Shown here: positions 1 through 7,008 of the stretch, piece by piece
Layout: every line of letters starts with the position of its first letter
Numbering within the stretch: the first letter of the stretch is position 1
Assembly: GCF_035953295.1 (NCBI RefSeq)
Contig: NZ_CP108370.1
Coordinates: 5,175,001-5,239,000, forward strand
DNA length: 64,000 bases
Origin: Streptomyces sp. NBC_01335
GTDB lineage: Bacteria; Actinomycetota; Actinomycetes; Streptomycetales; Streptomycetaceae
Direction of reading: 5' to 3'
Position numbers and translations under genes: made by a program
Notes under the pieces: generated by a model
What the model was told of the DNA's origin: nothing
Databases searched by the model: none
What the model saw: the letters and a program-made list of their open reading frames with translations, nothing else

Positions 1-280
1 AGGCTCGAGCCCAAGCAAGCCATTACCGACGACAAGCCGCGAATCAGACATGAAGATCACGATCTACGGCTGGAGTATTAGCCAGCAGTTTCGTCAAGAA
101 TGCTGGTCAGAGGGGTCGGACTCTGGTGAGTCCGACCCCCACCGCGTGCACGTGCCGACTTGGTGCTGACTCGGCTGCGGCGGGGTGGAGCGAGCTTCTC
201 CAGGTCGAGGTTGATCTCGAAGGGCACCGGACGGTTGAGCGAGCCCCTGAAGATGCCAACGGGTACATAGGTGGCGGTTG

Positions 281-330
281 GCTCGTCAAGTTCGTAGACG
301 TGGACGCTCGTCAAGTTCGTAGACGTGGAC
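281..330. repeat. 25-bp perfect tandem duplication inside the Uma2 pseudogene
   Basis: Positions 281-305 and 306-330 are identical, beginning GCTCGTCAAG and ending GACGTGGAC. The unit is 25 bp, so it shifts the frame by one base. It doubles the codons for VHVYELDE of the disrupted protein. Confidence 0.97.
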
Positions 331-453
331 GATGGGTGCTCCGCCCTCGTCCTCGATGCGCCAGTAGTGCGGGATGCCGGCCTCTGCGTATGTGTGGAGC
401 TTTACCGTGCTGTCCCGGTGTGCGGACTCGTGGGAGACCACCTCGACGGCGAG

Positions 454-469
454 TCGTACTTTCGTACTT
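454..469. repeat. 8-bp perfect tandem duplication inside the Uma2 pseudogene
   Basis: TCGTACTT occurs at 454-461 and again at 462-469. Removing one copy restores the reading from APDEVR into LAVEVVS on the minus strand. The 8-bp insertion is the first frameshift met by a ribosome on this gene. Confidence 0.95.
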
Positions 470-785
470 CATCCGGTGCGAACCAGGTGCGGTCGCCGTC
501 GAAGTCGGCCGTCGTCACCAGCAGATCCGGCTCGGGCCGATTGCGTTGATCGAGTTTGATGGTCATCTCCCGTCCGACCCTTACGTCGGCCGGCGCCTGC
601 TCCATGAGAGCCACGGTGAGCATCGTGACGAGATGGCCGTGCCACCACCGCTGCGGGGACCTCATGAATACGAGGGCTCCGTCGATCAGCTCGGTGTGGC
701 GCGGTGCTTCCGGGAGGCGGTCCAGGTCCTCCGCGAACCAGCCTTCCGCGCGGGGCGGGCGCATCCAGTCGGGCAGTGCGGTCAT

Positions 786-1295
786 GGCTCAACCGTAGGG
801 ACTCAGTGAGGTCCGGGCCACGAGGTCGACGACGGCCGAAACGAGAACCGCCCTCGTCACCCACACGCGGGTCGTCTGCCCGCGCTGCACGCTCATCAGG
901 ACGCACCTCGTCCGAGAACATCGGGAGCGGCGAGTCGGGCGCGTAGCCGACCGGCACGTGGGCGGCCTGGTCGGGGTGGCGCTTCGTGCCCCGCGCGGAA
1001 ACCCCACCGGGGTGATGCCGCGCTCCCGGCCGGCGGGCTCCTCCAGGAGCCAGGTCTTCCGGCGCGTGAAGTGCACCCTCTTCGCGTCCCGGCCGTGCGC
1101 ATGCGACCAGGCGAGCGTTTCGTCACCGGCTCGGCTCCCTGCGTAGCCGGTACGCGGGGACCGGGGCGCCGACTTTCGAGTACTCCGGCGTATCGATGAA
1201 GGGATGACCTACGGGCACATGGAGGCGAAGGCTCGGGAGACGGGGGTGAGGAGGGGACCTTGTCCTCGGCATGGTGGAGCGAGGGGCTTATGCTA
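786..1295. other. Gene-poor accessory interval with possible coding relics
   Basis: About 510 bases separate the Uma2 pseudogene from the inverted repeat before the next gene. On the minus strand, two overlapping short frames (about 1135-1000 and 1000-870) read as protein-like segments, with WSHAHGRDAKRVHFTRRK followed in another frame by HPDQAAHVPVGYAPDSPL. This could be an eroded, frameshifted gene, but I do not recognise the family. Neither frame has a convincing start with a ribosome binding site. Nothing else is evident. Confidence 0.35.
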
Positions 1296-1335
1296 ACTTC
1301 CATGTTACTAACGTGCGTGTTAGTAACATGGAAGT
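1296..1335. promoter_or_regulatory. Perfect 17-bp inverted repeat abutting the start of the ATPase gene
   Basis: The arm 1296-1312 (ACTTCCATGTTACTAAC) is exactly repeated in inverse at 1319-1335 with a 6-bp spacer. It ends two bases before the GTG at 1338 and occupies the place of the ribosome binding site. It is AT-rich compared with its surroundings. It could be an operator for a dimeric regulator, or an mRNA hairpin that hides the start. I cannot separate these from sequence alone. Confidence 0.7.
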
Positions 1336-1337
1336 AG

Positions 1338-2762
1338 GTGGCCATGGCTGAGTTCGTAGGTCGTCGCCAGGAGCTGGCGACATTGGGGCGAGAGCTGCAC
1401 AAGGTGGCGGCCGGGGTCGGTGGTGAGCGGCCCGGTCGGTGCGTGATGTTGCGTGGACGGCGCCGGGTGGGCAAGTCGCGACTGGTCGAGCGGTTCGCGG
1501 AGCGCTCCGGGGCCCCTTTCCTGTTCTACGCGGCGACCGGCGCGTCCCCGGTGGATGATCTTGCGCGGCTGGCCAGGGACGCGCAGGCGTCGACGCTGCC
1601 GATGGCGCACCTCGTGGCCGCCGCGCGGCCGGAGAGCTGGGACGCCGCGTTCGATCTACTGGCTGCGGCACTGCCCGCCGACCGGGCGAGCGTGATGGTC
1701 GTCGACGAGGTGCCGTACCTGATGGACGCCGGTGGCGCCTTCGAGGGGATGCTGCAGCGGGCCTGGGACCGGGTGCTGGAGACCAAGCCGGTACTGCTTG
1801 TCCTCATCGGATCGGACCTGTCGATGATGGAAGCCCTGAACGGCTACGGTCGCCCCTTCCACCAGCGGGGCCGGGAGATGGTGCTGGGGCCGTTGAACCC
1901 CGCCGAGGTCGGGCAGATGCTCGGCCTGGAGCCGGCGGAGGCGTTCGACGCAGCCCTGGTCACCGGCGGGCTGCCGCTGATCTGCGCGGAATGGCCGGGA
2001 GGTGCCGGGCTCTGGGACTTCCTCGGCGAGGCGCTGAGCGACCCGGTCTCGGCCCTGCTGGTGTCGGCCGAGCGTTCGCTGGCTGCCGAATTTCCGCCGC
2101 AGGCTCAGGCGCGTGCGGTGCTGGGGGCCATCGGCAGCGGTGAGCGGACCTTCACCAACATCGCCCGTGCGGCCGGCGGAATCGGGGCCACACCCCTGCT
2201 GCGGGCGCTGGAACTGCTTACGGACAAGCGGATCGTCGCCGCGGAACTGCCTGTGTCGCTGCGTCCCTCGAAGGATCGGCGCTATCGGGTGGCCGACCCC
2301 TACCTGCGGTTCTGGCTCCACCTACTGGGGCCGTCCATGGAGGAGATCGAGCGCGGGCGGGGTGATCTCACCTTGGCGCGCATCCGTGAAAACTGGACCA
2401 GTTGGCGTGGACGCGCCGTCGAACCTCTCGTCCGCGAGGCTTTGGCCCGGATACTGCCCGACGACCGGCTGCCCGCGGCCCCTGCGGTGGGCGGCTACTG
2501 GACCCGTACCAACGACATCGAAATCGACATCGTCGGGGCGGACCGTGGCCCCATCGCCAAGGAAGTACTCTTCGTCGGCTCCGTCAAGTGGCTGGAGCAG
2601 TCGCCCTTCGACCGGCACGACTTGGCGGCTCTCCACCGGCATCGGGCCGCCCTCACCGACGCACCCGTTCCTGTTGTGGCGGTTTCGCGCAGCGGAGTCG
2701 AGTGCCCCGGACTTGATGCGGCCTATGGGCCCGGTGATCTGCTGGCAGCTTGGCCGCTCTGA
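1338..2762 (+). CDS. AAA-family ATPase with C-terminal DUF234 domain
   Basis: The 474-residue protein starts FVGRRQEL and has a Walker A loop GRRRVGKS at residues 40-47. A Walker B-like stretch, VMVVDEVPYL, lies at 119-128. A winged-helix-like segment follows at about 255-305. The DUF234 signature RYRVADPYLRFW lies near 315-326, then a region with EIDIV and GSVKW. This matches the ATPase family common in archaea and scattered in actinobacteria, whose C-terminus has a nuclease-like fold. Family members I recall carry GECKW, so the acidic residue of the supposed ExK motif appears replaced here. Start may be GTG 1338 or ATG 1344. No partner gene is adjacent, and the cellular role is unknown. It sits in an accessory stretch beside a broken Uma2 gene. 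Confidence 0.85.
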   Translation: MAMAEFVGRRQELATLGRELHKVAAGVGGERPGRCVMLRGRRRVGKSRLVERFAERSGAPFLFYAATGASPVDDLARLARDAQASTLPMAHLVAAARPESWDAAFDLLAAALPADRASVMVVDEVPYLMDAGGAFEGMLQRAWDRVLETKPVLLVLIGSDLSMMEALNGYGRPFHQRGREMVLGPLNPAEVGQMLGLEPAEAFDAALVTGGLPLICAEWPGGAGLWDFLGEALSDPVSALLVSAERSLAAEFPPQAQARAVLGAIGSGERTFTNIARAAGGIGATPLLRALELLTDKRIVAAELPVSLRPSKDRRYRVADPYLRFWLHLLGPSMEEIERGRGDLTLARIRENWTSWRGRAVEPLVREALARILPDDRLPAAPAVGGYWTRTNDIEIDIVGADRGPIAKEVLFVGSVKWLEQSPFDRHDLAALHRHRAALTDAPVPVVAVSRSGVECPGLDAAYGPGDLLAAWPL

Positions 2763-2980
2763 GTGGCGGATCGCAGGCGCGGAGTCGGAGCTGGTGATCG
2801 CCAAGTTCGGACTCAGGCTCCGGGACTTGCCGGTCGGCAGGAGCGAGCCGGGGAGCCGATCACCGTCACGGCGGCTCGCGGGCTGTACGAGGAGAGGGGC
2901 TCACGGTGGAGCCCCGGTCGATCAAGCTGGTCCAACTCATTCACGGCCCGAAGTCTGAGCCCGCCTCCTGAGCGCGCGTC

Positions 2981-3008
2981 CGGCCGAGGGTGGCGGCACC
3001 CTCGGCCG
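2981..3008. terminator. Bidirectional terminator hairpin between convergent genes
   Basis: Arms 2981-2992 (CGGCCGAGGGTG) and 2997-3008 are perfectly complementary around a 4-base loop. The hairpin lies between the stop of the ATPase gene (2762, plus) and the stop of the oxidoreductase gene (3018, minus). There is no T-run, as is usual in Streptomyces. Confidence 0.75.
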
Positions 3009-3017
3009 CCCGCCCCC

Positions 3018-3947
3018 TCAGAACTCCAGCACGATCCGCCCCCGTACACCCCCGGCCGCCAAAGAGCGGTGGGCCTCGGCTGCCTGGTGGGCGGGGAGGG
3101 TGTACGCGACACGCGGGGTCAGGACCTTGTCGTCGGCGAGCTGCCGCAGGTGTTCGAGGGCCTCGTGGTTCAGCGCGTGGTCGGAGACGAGGACCGGGTG
3201 GAAGGTGACGCCGCGCTCGGGCTCGCCCTGGTAGCGGCGGACCGTCACGATCCGGCCACCGTCCCGTACGGCGGGGAGGGCGGCCCGGTCGAGGTGCGCG
3301 CCGTCCACGAGCCCGTCGGCTCCTTCGGGCAGGTGGCGGCGTACCTCCTCGGGGAAGCCCTCGCCGCGGGGGAGGACGAGGTCGGCGCCCAGGCCGCGGA
3401 CGAGTTCCTCGTCCTTCGGCGCCGCGTCGGCCACGACCCGCAGGCCCGCGGCCTTGGCGAGTTCGATGGTGTAGCCGCCCAGCGCCCCGGCCGCCCCGGT
3501 GACGGCGATGGTTCCGCCGGCGGGCAGGCCGAGCGACTCCAGCGCCGCCCAGGCGGTCAGCGCGTTCATCGGGAGGGTCGATGCCTCGGCGTCGCTCGCT
3601 CCCGCAGGCACCCGTACGACGGACTCGGCCGGGACGACGATCCGCTCGGCGTACGCGCCGTGCGTGCCCTTCGGGACCACGACGGCCATCACGCGGTCTC
3701 CGACGCGCAGGTCGGTCCGTACGCCCTCGCCGATCTGGTCGACCACCCCGGCGGCGTCCATGCCGGGCACGAGGGGCGGGGCCGGGTCGCGTCGGCCCGC
3801 GCCGCTGATCAGCAACATGTCCGTCGGGTTGACCGCGGCGGCGCTCACCCGTACTCGGATCTGGCCCGGACCCGCCTCGGGGGCCGGGAGTTCCAGGACC
3901 TCCAGCACCTCGGGTCCGCCGAACCGCTTTGCTCCCACACTGTTCAT
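3018..3947 (-). CDS. Zinc-independent NADP-dependent quinone oxidoreductase (MDR superfamily)
   Basis: The 309-residue protein is a medium-chain dehydrogenase/reductase of the quinone reductase type. It has an N-terminal GroES-like domain (residues 1 to about 115) with AAAVNPTD and PGMDAAGVV. A Rossmann domain follows with the nucleotide-binding loop GAAGALGG at 151-158. The structural zinc-site cysteines of alcohol dehydrogenases are absent. It is expected to reduce quinones or enals with NADPH in the cytoplasm; the substrate is not predictable. I chose ATG 3947 (MNSVGAKRFGG), the conserved family start, over an in-frame start 15 bases upstream. It stands alone, with convergent and tandem neighbours of unrelated function. 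Confidence 0.9.
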   Translation of the reverse strand: MNSVGAKRFGGPEVLEVLELPAPEAGPGQIRVRVSAAAVNPTDMLLISGAGRRDPAPPLVPGMDAAGVVDQIGEGVRTDLRVGDRVMAVVVPKGTHGAYAERIVVPAESVVRVPAGASDAEASTLPMNALTAWAALESLGLPAGGTIAVTGAAGALGGYTIELAKAAGLRVVADAAPKDEELVRGLGADLVLPRGEGFPEEVRRHLPEGADGLVDGAHLDRAALPAVRDGGRIVTVRRYQGEPERGVTFHPVLVSDHALNHEALEHLRQLADDKVLTPRVAYTLPAHQAAEAHRSLAAGGVRGRIVLEF

Positions 3948-4017
3948 GAGGCGGTCCAACACGGGGCCGGGCCGCGCTATTCCTTCGGGCCCTTCGGCGC
4001 CTCTTCGGCCAACTGGC

Positions 4018-4593
4018 TTACGTGGAAGCGGATTCGAGGGCGTTCGGGCCGAGGGCTGCGGTGATCGCCGCGGTGAGGGGGCGTCCGGAGAGGACGTGGC
4101 GGACGGCGTCGAGGGGGACCGGGCGCTCGTAGTAGTCCTCGAAGTAGGACTGGACGGCCTCGGGGGAACGGTCGGTGAGGAGGCGGAAGAGGTAGGCGGA
4201 GCCGTCCGGGTCCTCGACGCCGGGCGGGAAGTCGATGTCCGAGCCGGTGTGCCACTCGGTGTCGCCGTTCGTCCGCCACAGGCAGGTGGTGACCCGGGGG
4301 ACGTCGATGCCCTCCTCGAAGAAGGCGGGTTCGTCCAGGAGCGGACTCAGCGCGGCGGGCACCTCGTCGATGACGCCGGGCCAGACCTCCTCGTCGTCCG
4401 TGCCGTACGGGCTCATCCTCGACTCGTGGTCGAACCCGCGTATGAGCACGCCGGCCGGGGTGAAGAGGACGGAGAAGTCGTCCCCCGAGCCGTTGTCCAT
4501 CAGGGCCGCTTCTTCCCCGGGGCCCCAGTCGGCGTCGAAGGTGTAGCAGCAGTCGTCCGGGTCGTCGCCGATCGTGGCGTCCAGCACCGCCAA
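4018..4593 (-). CDS. Conserved Streptomyces hypothetical protein, start codon uncertain or lost
   Basis: The reading frame encodes an acidic protein with segments FDADWGPGEE, GSGDDFSVLFTPAGV, RGFDHESRMSPYG and YYERPVPLDAVRHVL. From memory these match a widespread Streptomyces family of about 200 residues without assigned function. The only start at the listed end is a weak TTG, yet coding-like sequence continues upstream (LRETAARLPGPDELRAHLRA) to about 4660 with no ATG or GTG. Family members begin just there, and the codon at 4660-4662 is AAG. That looks like an ATG-to-AAG change, so the gene may be silenced or may use a poor start. The 5' neighbour is the phosphatase gene, with its own stop 160 bases away. 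Confidence 0.65.
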   Translation of the reverse strand: MAVLDATIGDDPDDCCYTFDADWGPGEEAALMDNGSGDDFSVLFTPAGVLIRGFDHESRMSPYGTDDEEVWPGVIDEVPAALSPLLDEPAFFEEGIDVPRVTTCLWRTNGDTEWHTGSDIDFPPGVEDPDGSAYLFRLLTDRSPEAVQSYFEDYYERPVPLDAVRHVLSGRPLTAAITAALGPNALESAST

Positions 4594-4753
4594 CGCGCGC
4601 AGGTGGGCGCGGAGTTCGTCGGGGCCGGGGAGGCGGGCGGCGGTTTCGCGCAGGGTGCTCTTGGCGTCATGAAAGCAGCACCCACTGACATCGCGGTGCG
4701 GCCGGTCGCTCCCTGGCGGGTGACCAGGCCGGACACCGGATGGATTCTCGGTC

Positions 4754-6064
4754 TCAGGTGGTTTTCGCCCCGCCCGCCGGAACTCCCAGGGCGAGCAGGG
4801 CGGTGTCGTCGGTGAGGCCCTCGCCGAAGCCGTCCAGCAGGCCGGTGAGGGCGGCGACGACGGCGTGGGCGGGGTCGCCGGCCCGGCTTCGGGCGAAGTC
4901 GCGCAGTGCCTCGTCGCCGTAGAAGCCGGTGCCGTCCGGGCCGGTGCGGGCTTCGGTGAGGCCGTCGGTGTAGAGCAGGAGGGTGTCGCCGGGGGCGAGC
5001 CGGGTGTCGGCGGTGACGAAGGCGGGGTCGGGCAGGATGCCGACCAGGAGGCCGCCGGGGGTGGGCAGGTAGTCGGCGCGGCCGTCGGCGCGCAGGACGA
5101 GGGCCGGCGGGTGGCCGCCGGAGGCGAGGTGGACGTCGACCTGTCCGGGGGCGGGGGCGGGTTCGAGGACGCCGAAGACGGCGGTGCAGTAGCGGGGGTC
5201 GTCGCCCGAGTAGCGCTCGTACAGCACCGTGTTGAGCGTGGCGAGGGCCGATACGGGGTCGGGGTCGTGCAGGGCCGCCGCGCGCAGGGTGTGGCGGGTC
5301 AGCGCGGTGATGGCGGCGGCCTGCGGGCCCTTGCCGCACACGTCGCCGAGGAAGAAGGCGAACCGGGTGTCGTCGACGGGGAAGACGTCGTAGAAGTCGC
5401 CGCCGAGCCGGTCGGGGGAGGCGGTGTGGTAGTGCGCGGCCGCCTCCATGCCCGGGACCGGCGGCAGGCTGTCGGGCAGCAGCGCCTGCTGGAGCACCGC
5501 GAGGGCGTCCTGCAACCTGGTGCGGTCGGCCTGGGCACGCCGGGTGGCCTCCTCGGCGGCCCTGCGGGCCCGCAGGAGCTCCTCCTCGTAGGCGCGGCGG
5601 TCGCGGGCGTCGAAGACGGTGACGCGGATCAGCAGCGGGTCGCCGTCGGCGCCGTTCTTGACCGTGGCCGAGACGAGCACCGGCATCCGGTCCCCGCCGG
5701 ACCGCTTGATCTCGAGGGCGATCCCGCTGATGGTGCCCCGCATGCGCAGCAGCGGGGCGAAGTGCGTCTCGTGGTAGAGCTTGCCGCCCATGGTCAGCAG
5801 ATCGACGAACCGCATCCGGCCCACCACCGACTCCCGCGCGAGACCGAGCCAGTCCAGGAGTGTGCGGTTGATCTTCGCGACGGTGCCGTCCATCAGCGTC
5901 GACAGGTAGCCGCAGGGGGCGCTCTCGTACAGTTCCTCGGCGCTGGGCTCCAGGAGGGCCGTGAACGCGTCCGCCCCGGGGGGTGGGTCGGGGTCCGGCC
6001 CCGTCCCGGGGGCGCGGTCCGGACCCGTTCCGGGGTCGGGTTCTCGGGCCGCTGGGCCCGTCAT
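4754..6064 (-). CDS. rsbP: PAS-PP2C (SpoIIE-type) serine phosphatase, RsbP-like
   Basis: The 436-residue protein has a Pro/Gly-rich leader (1-35), then a PAS domain (about 38-155) that includes CGYLSTLMDGTVAKINRTLLDWL. A coiled-coil linker rich in Glu, Arg and Ala follows (155-190). The C-terminal PP2C domain shows metal-binding motifs GGDFYD (221-226), GDVCGKG (240-246), YTDGLTEA and a final DDTALLAL. This is the B. subtilis RsbP layout, the energy-stress phosphatase that activates an anti-anti-sigma factor. ATG 6064 overlaps the TGA of the upstream hydrolase gene by 4 bp, so translation is probably coupled. The likely target is a phosphorylated STAS antagonist encoded elsewhere; none is in this window. 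Confidence 0.85.
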   Translation of the reverse strand: MTGPAAREPDPGTGPDRAPGTGPDPDPPPGADAFTALLEPSAEELYESAPCGYLSTLMDGTVAKINRTLLDWLGLARESVVGRMRFVDLLTMGGKLYHETHFAPLLRMRGTISGIALEIKRSGGDRMPVLVSATVKNGADGDPLLIRVTVFDARDRRAYEEELLRARRAAEEATRRAQADRTRLQDALAVLQQALLPDSLPPVPGMEAAAHYHTASPDRLGGDFYDVFPVDDTRFAFFLGDVCGKGPQAAAITALTRHTLRAAALHDPDPVSALATLNTVLYERYSGDDPRYCTAVFGVLEPAPAPGQVDVHLASGGHPPALVLRADGRADYLPTPGGLLVGILPDPAFVTADTRLAPGDTLLLYTDGLTEARTGPDGTGFYGDEALRDFARSRAGDPAHAVVAALTGLLDGFGEGLTDDTALLALGVPAGGAKTT

Positions 6065-6915
6065 CCCGGGCCGGCCAGGAACTCGGTGATCGCCGCGTTG
6101 GTGGCTTCGGGCGCCGACAGCTGGGGGCAGTGGCCGGTCGCGTCGAGGGTGACGAGGGTCGAGCCGGGGATCGCGCGATGCACGTACGCGCCGACTTCCG
6201 GCGGCGCGATGATGTCCTGGGCGCACTCCAGGATCAGGGTCGGTACGTTCACTCCCGCCAGGTCCGCGCGACTGTCGGAGAGGAACGTGGTGCGGGCGAA
6301 GACGCGCGCCATGTCCGGGTCGGTGGCGCAGAAGCTGTTGGTCAGCTCCTGGCCCAGTTCGGGCCGCTCCGGGTTGCCCATGATCATCGGGGCCATCGCG
6401 GAGGACCAGCCCAGATAGTTCAGTTCGAGCGACGCCAGCAGCTCGTCGATGTCCTCGGCGCTGAAGCCGCCCCGGTAGCCTTCCTGGCCGGTGCCCCCGC
6501 CAGTGCCTCCGCCGGTGCTGTCCTCGCCGGCGTCCTCGTCGATGTACCGGGGCGACGGGGCGATCATCACCAGGGTGCCGATCCGGGCGGGTGCCGCCTG
6601 CGCGGCCAGTACGCCGATCATGGCGCTGACCGAGTGCCCCACGAACACCGCCCGGTCGAGGTCCAGCTCCTCCAGGACGTCCACCACGTCCTGGGCGTAC
6701 CCGTGGAGCGAGGAGTAGCGCTCCTCGCTCCAGGCCGACAGGTCGGAGCCCCCCGAACCGACGTAGTCGAAGAGCACCACCCGGTACTCCTCGGCCAGCG
6801 CCGGCACGGTCATGCGCCACATGTTCTGGTCGCACCCGAATCCGTGCGCCAGCACCACCACCGGCCCCTGCGGGTTACCGGTGACGGTGACGTTGTTCCT
6901 GCGCCGGATGTCCAT
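6061..6915 (-). CDS. rsbQ: Alpha/beta hydrolase, RsbQ-like partner of the PAS phosphatase
   Basis: The fold and motifs match RsbQ: GFGCDQNMW, FDYVGSGGSDL, GYAQDVVDVLE and the nucleophile elbow GHSVS. Counted from the upstream ATG at 6924, the triad is Ser98, Asp237 (CAQDIIAP) and His265 (TGHCPQLS). In Bacillus, RsbQ is needed for RsbP to sense energy stress, probably by supplying a small PAS ligand. Start 6915 (MDIRRRNN) is preferred because GAGGATGG lies at proper spacing; ATG 6924 has none. An insertion of TGGGTGGGTG at about 138-146 is not in the Bacillus protein. The gene is read first, with the phosphatase overlapping its stop, so the pair forms one operon. Confidence 0.88.
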   Translation of the reverse strand: MDIRRRNNVTVTGNPQGPVVVLAHGFGCDQNMWRMTVPALAEEYRVVLFDYVGSGGSDLSAWSEERYSSLHGYAQDVVDVLEELDLDRAVFVGHSVSAMIGVLAAQAAPARIGTLVMIAPSPRYIDEDAGEDSTGGGTGGGTGQEGYRGGFSAEDIDELLASLELNYLGWSSAMAPMIMGNPERPELGQELTNSFCATDPDMARVFARTTFLSDSRADLAGVNVPTLILECAQDIIAPPEVGAYVHRAIPGSTLVTLDATGHCPQLSAPEATNAAITEFLAGPG

Positions 6916-7008
6916 GCCAACCATCCTCGCAGCCGTCGCGGAACGCTACGACCCGGACGACTCATGGGACGCGCTCGACCCGGAAGCCCCGCCGGTCGGC
7001 GAGGCTTC

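Larger units (their letters stand above)
78..785 (-). pseudogene. Uma2-family (DUF820) putative restriction endonuclease, broken by two tandem duplications
   Basis: The 5' part (785 down to about 470) reads as a normal Uma2 N-terminus, with the family signatures ELIDGALVFM and PEPDLLV. The frame breaks at an 8-bp tandem duplication (454-469) and runs to a stop at 402. When the extra 8 bp and a second 25-bp duplicate (281-330) are removed by eye, one open frame results. It passes through LAVEVVSHESAHRD and AGIPHYWRIED, both typical Uma2 core motifs, and ends at the TAA at 78. The two insertions total 33 bp, so the last segment is back in the original frame, but the middle holds a stop. Uma2 proteins have a PD-(D/E)xK fold, are hugely expanded in Streptomyces and have no settled role. 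The tail after KLAP looks longer than usual. Alternative: an assembly error. Confidence 0.85.

Noticed and set aside
1296..1335. The 17-bp inverted repeat considered as a terminal repeat of an insertion sequence or MITE
   Set aside because: No transposase, second terminal copy or target duplication is visible nearby. Its position at a start codon fits regulation better.
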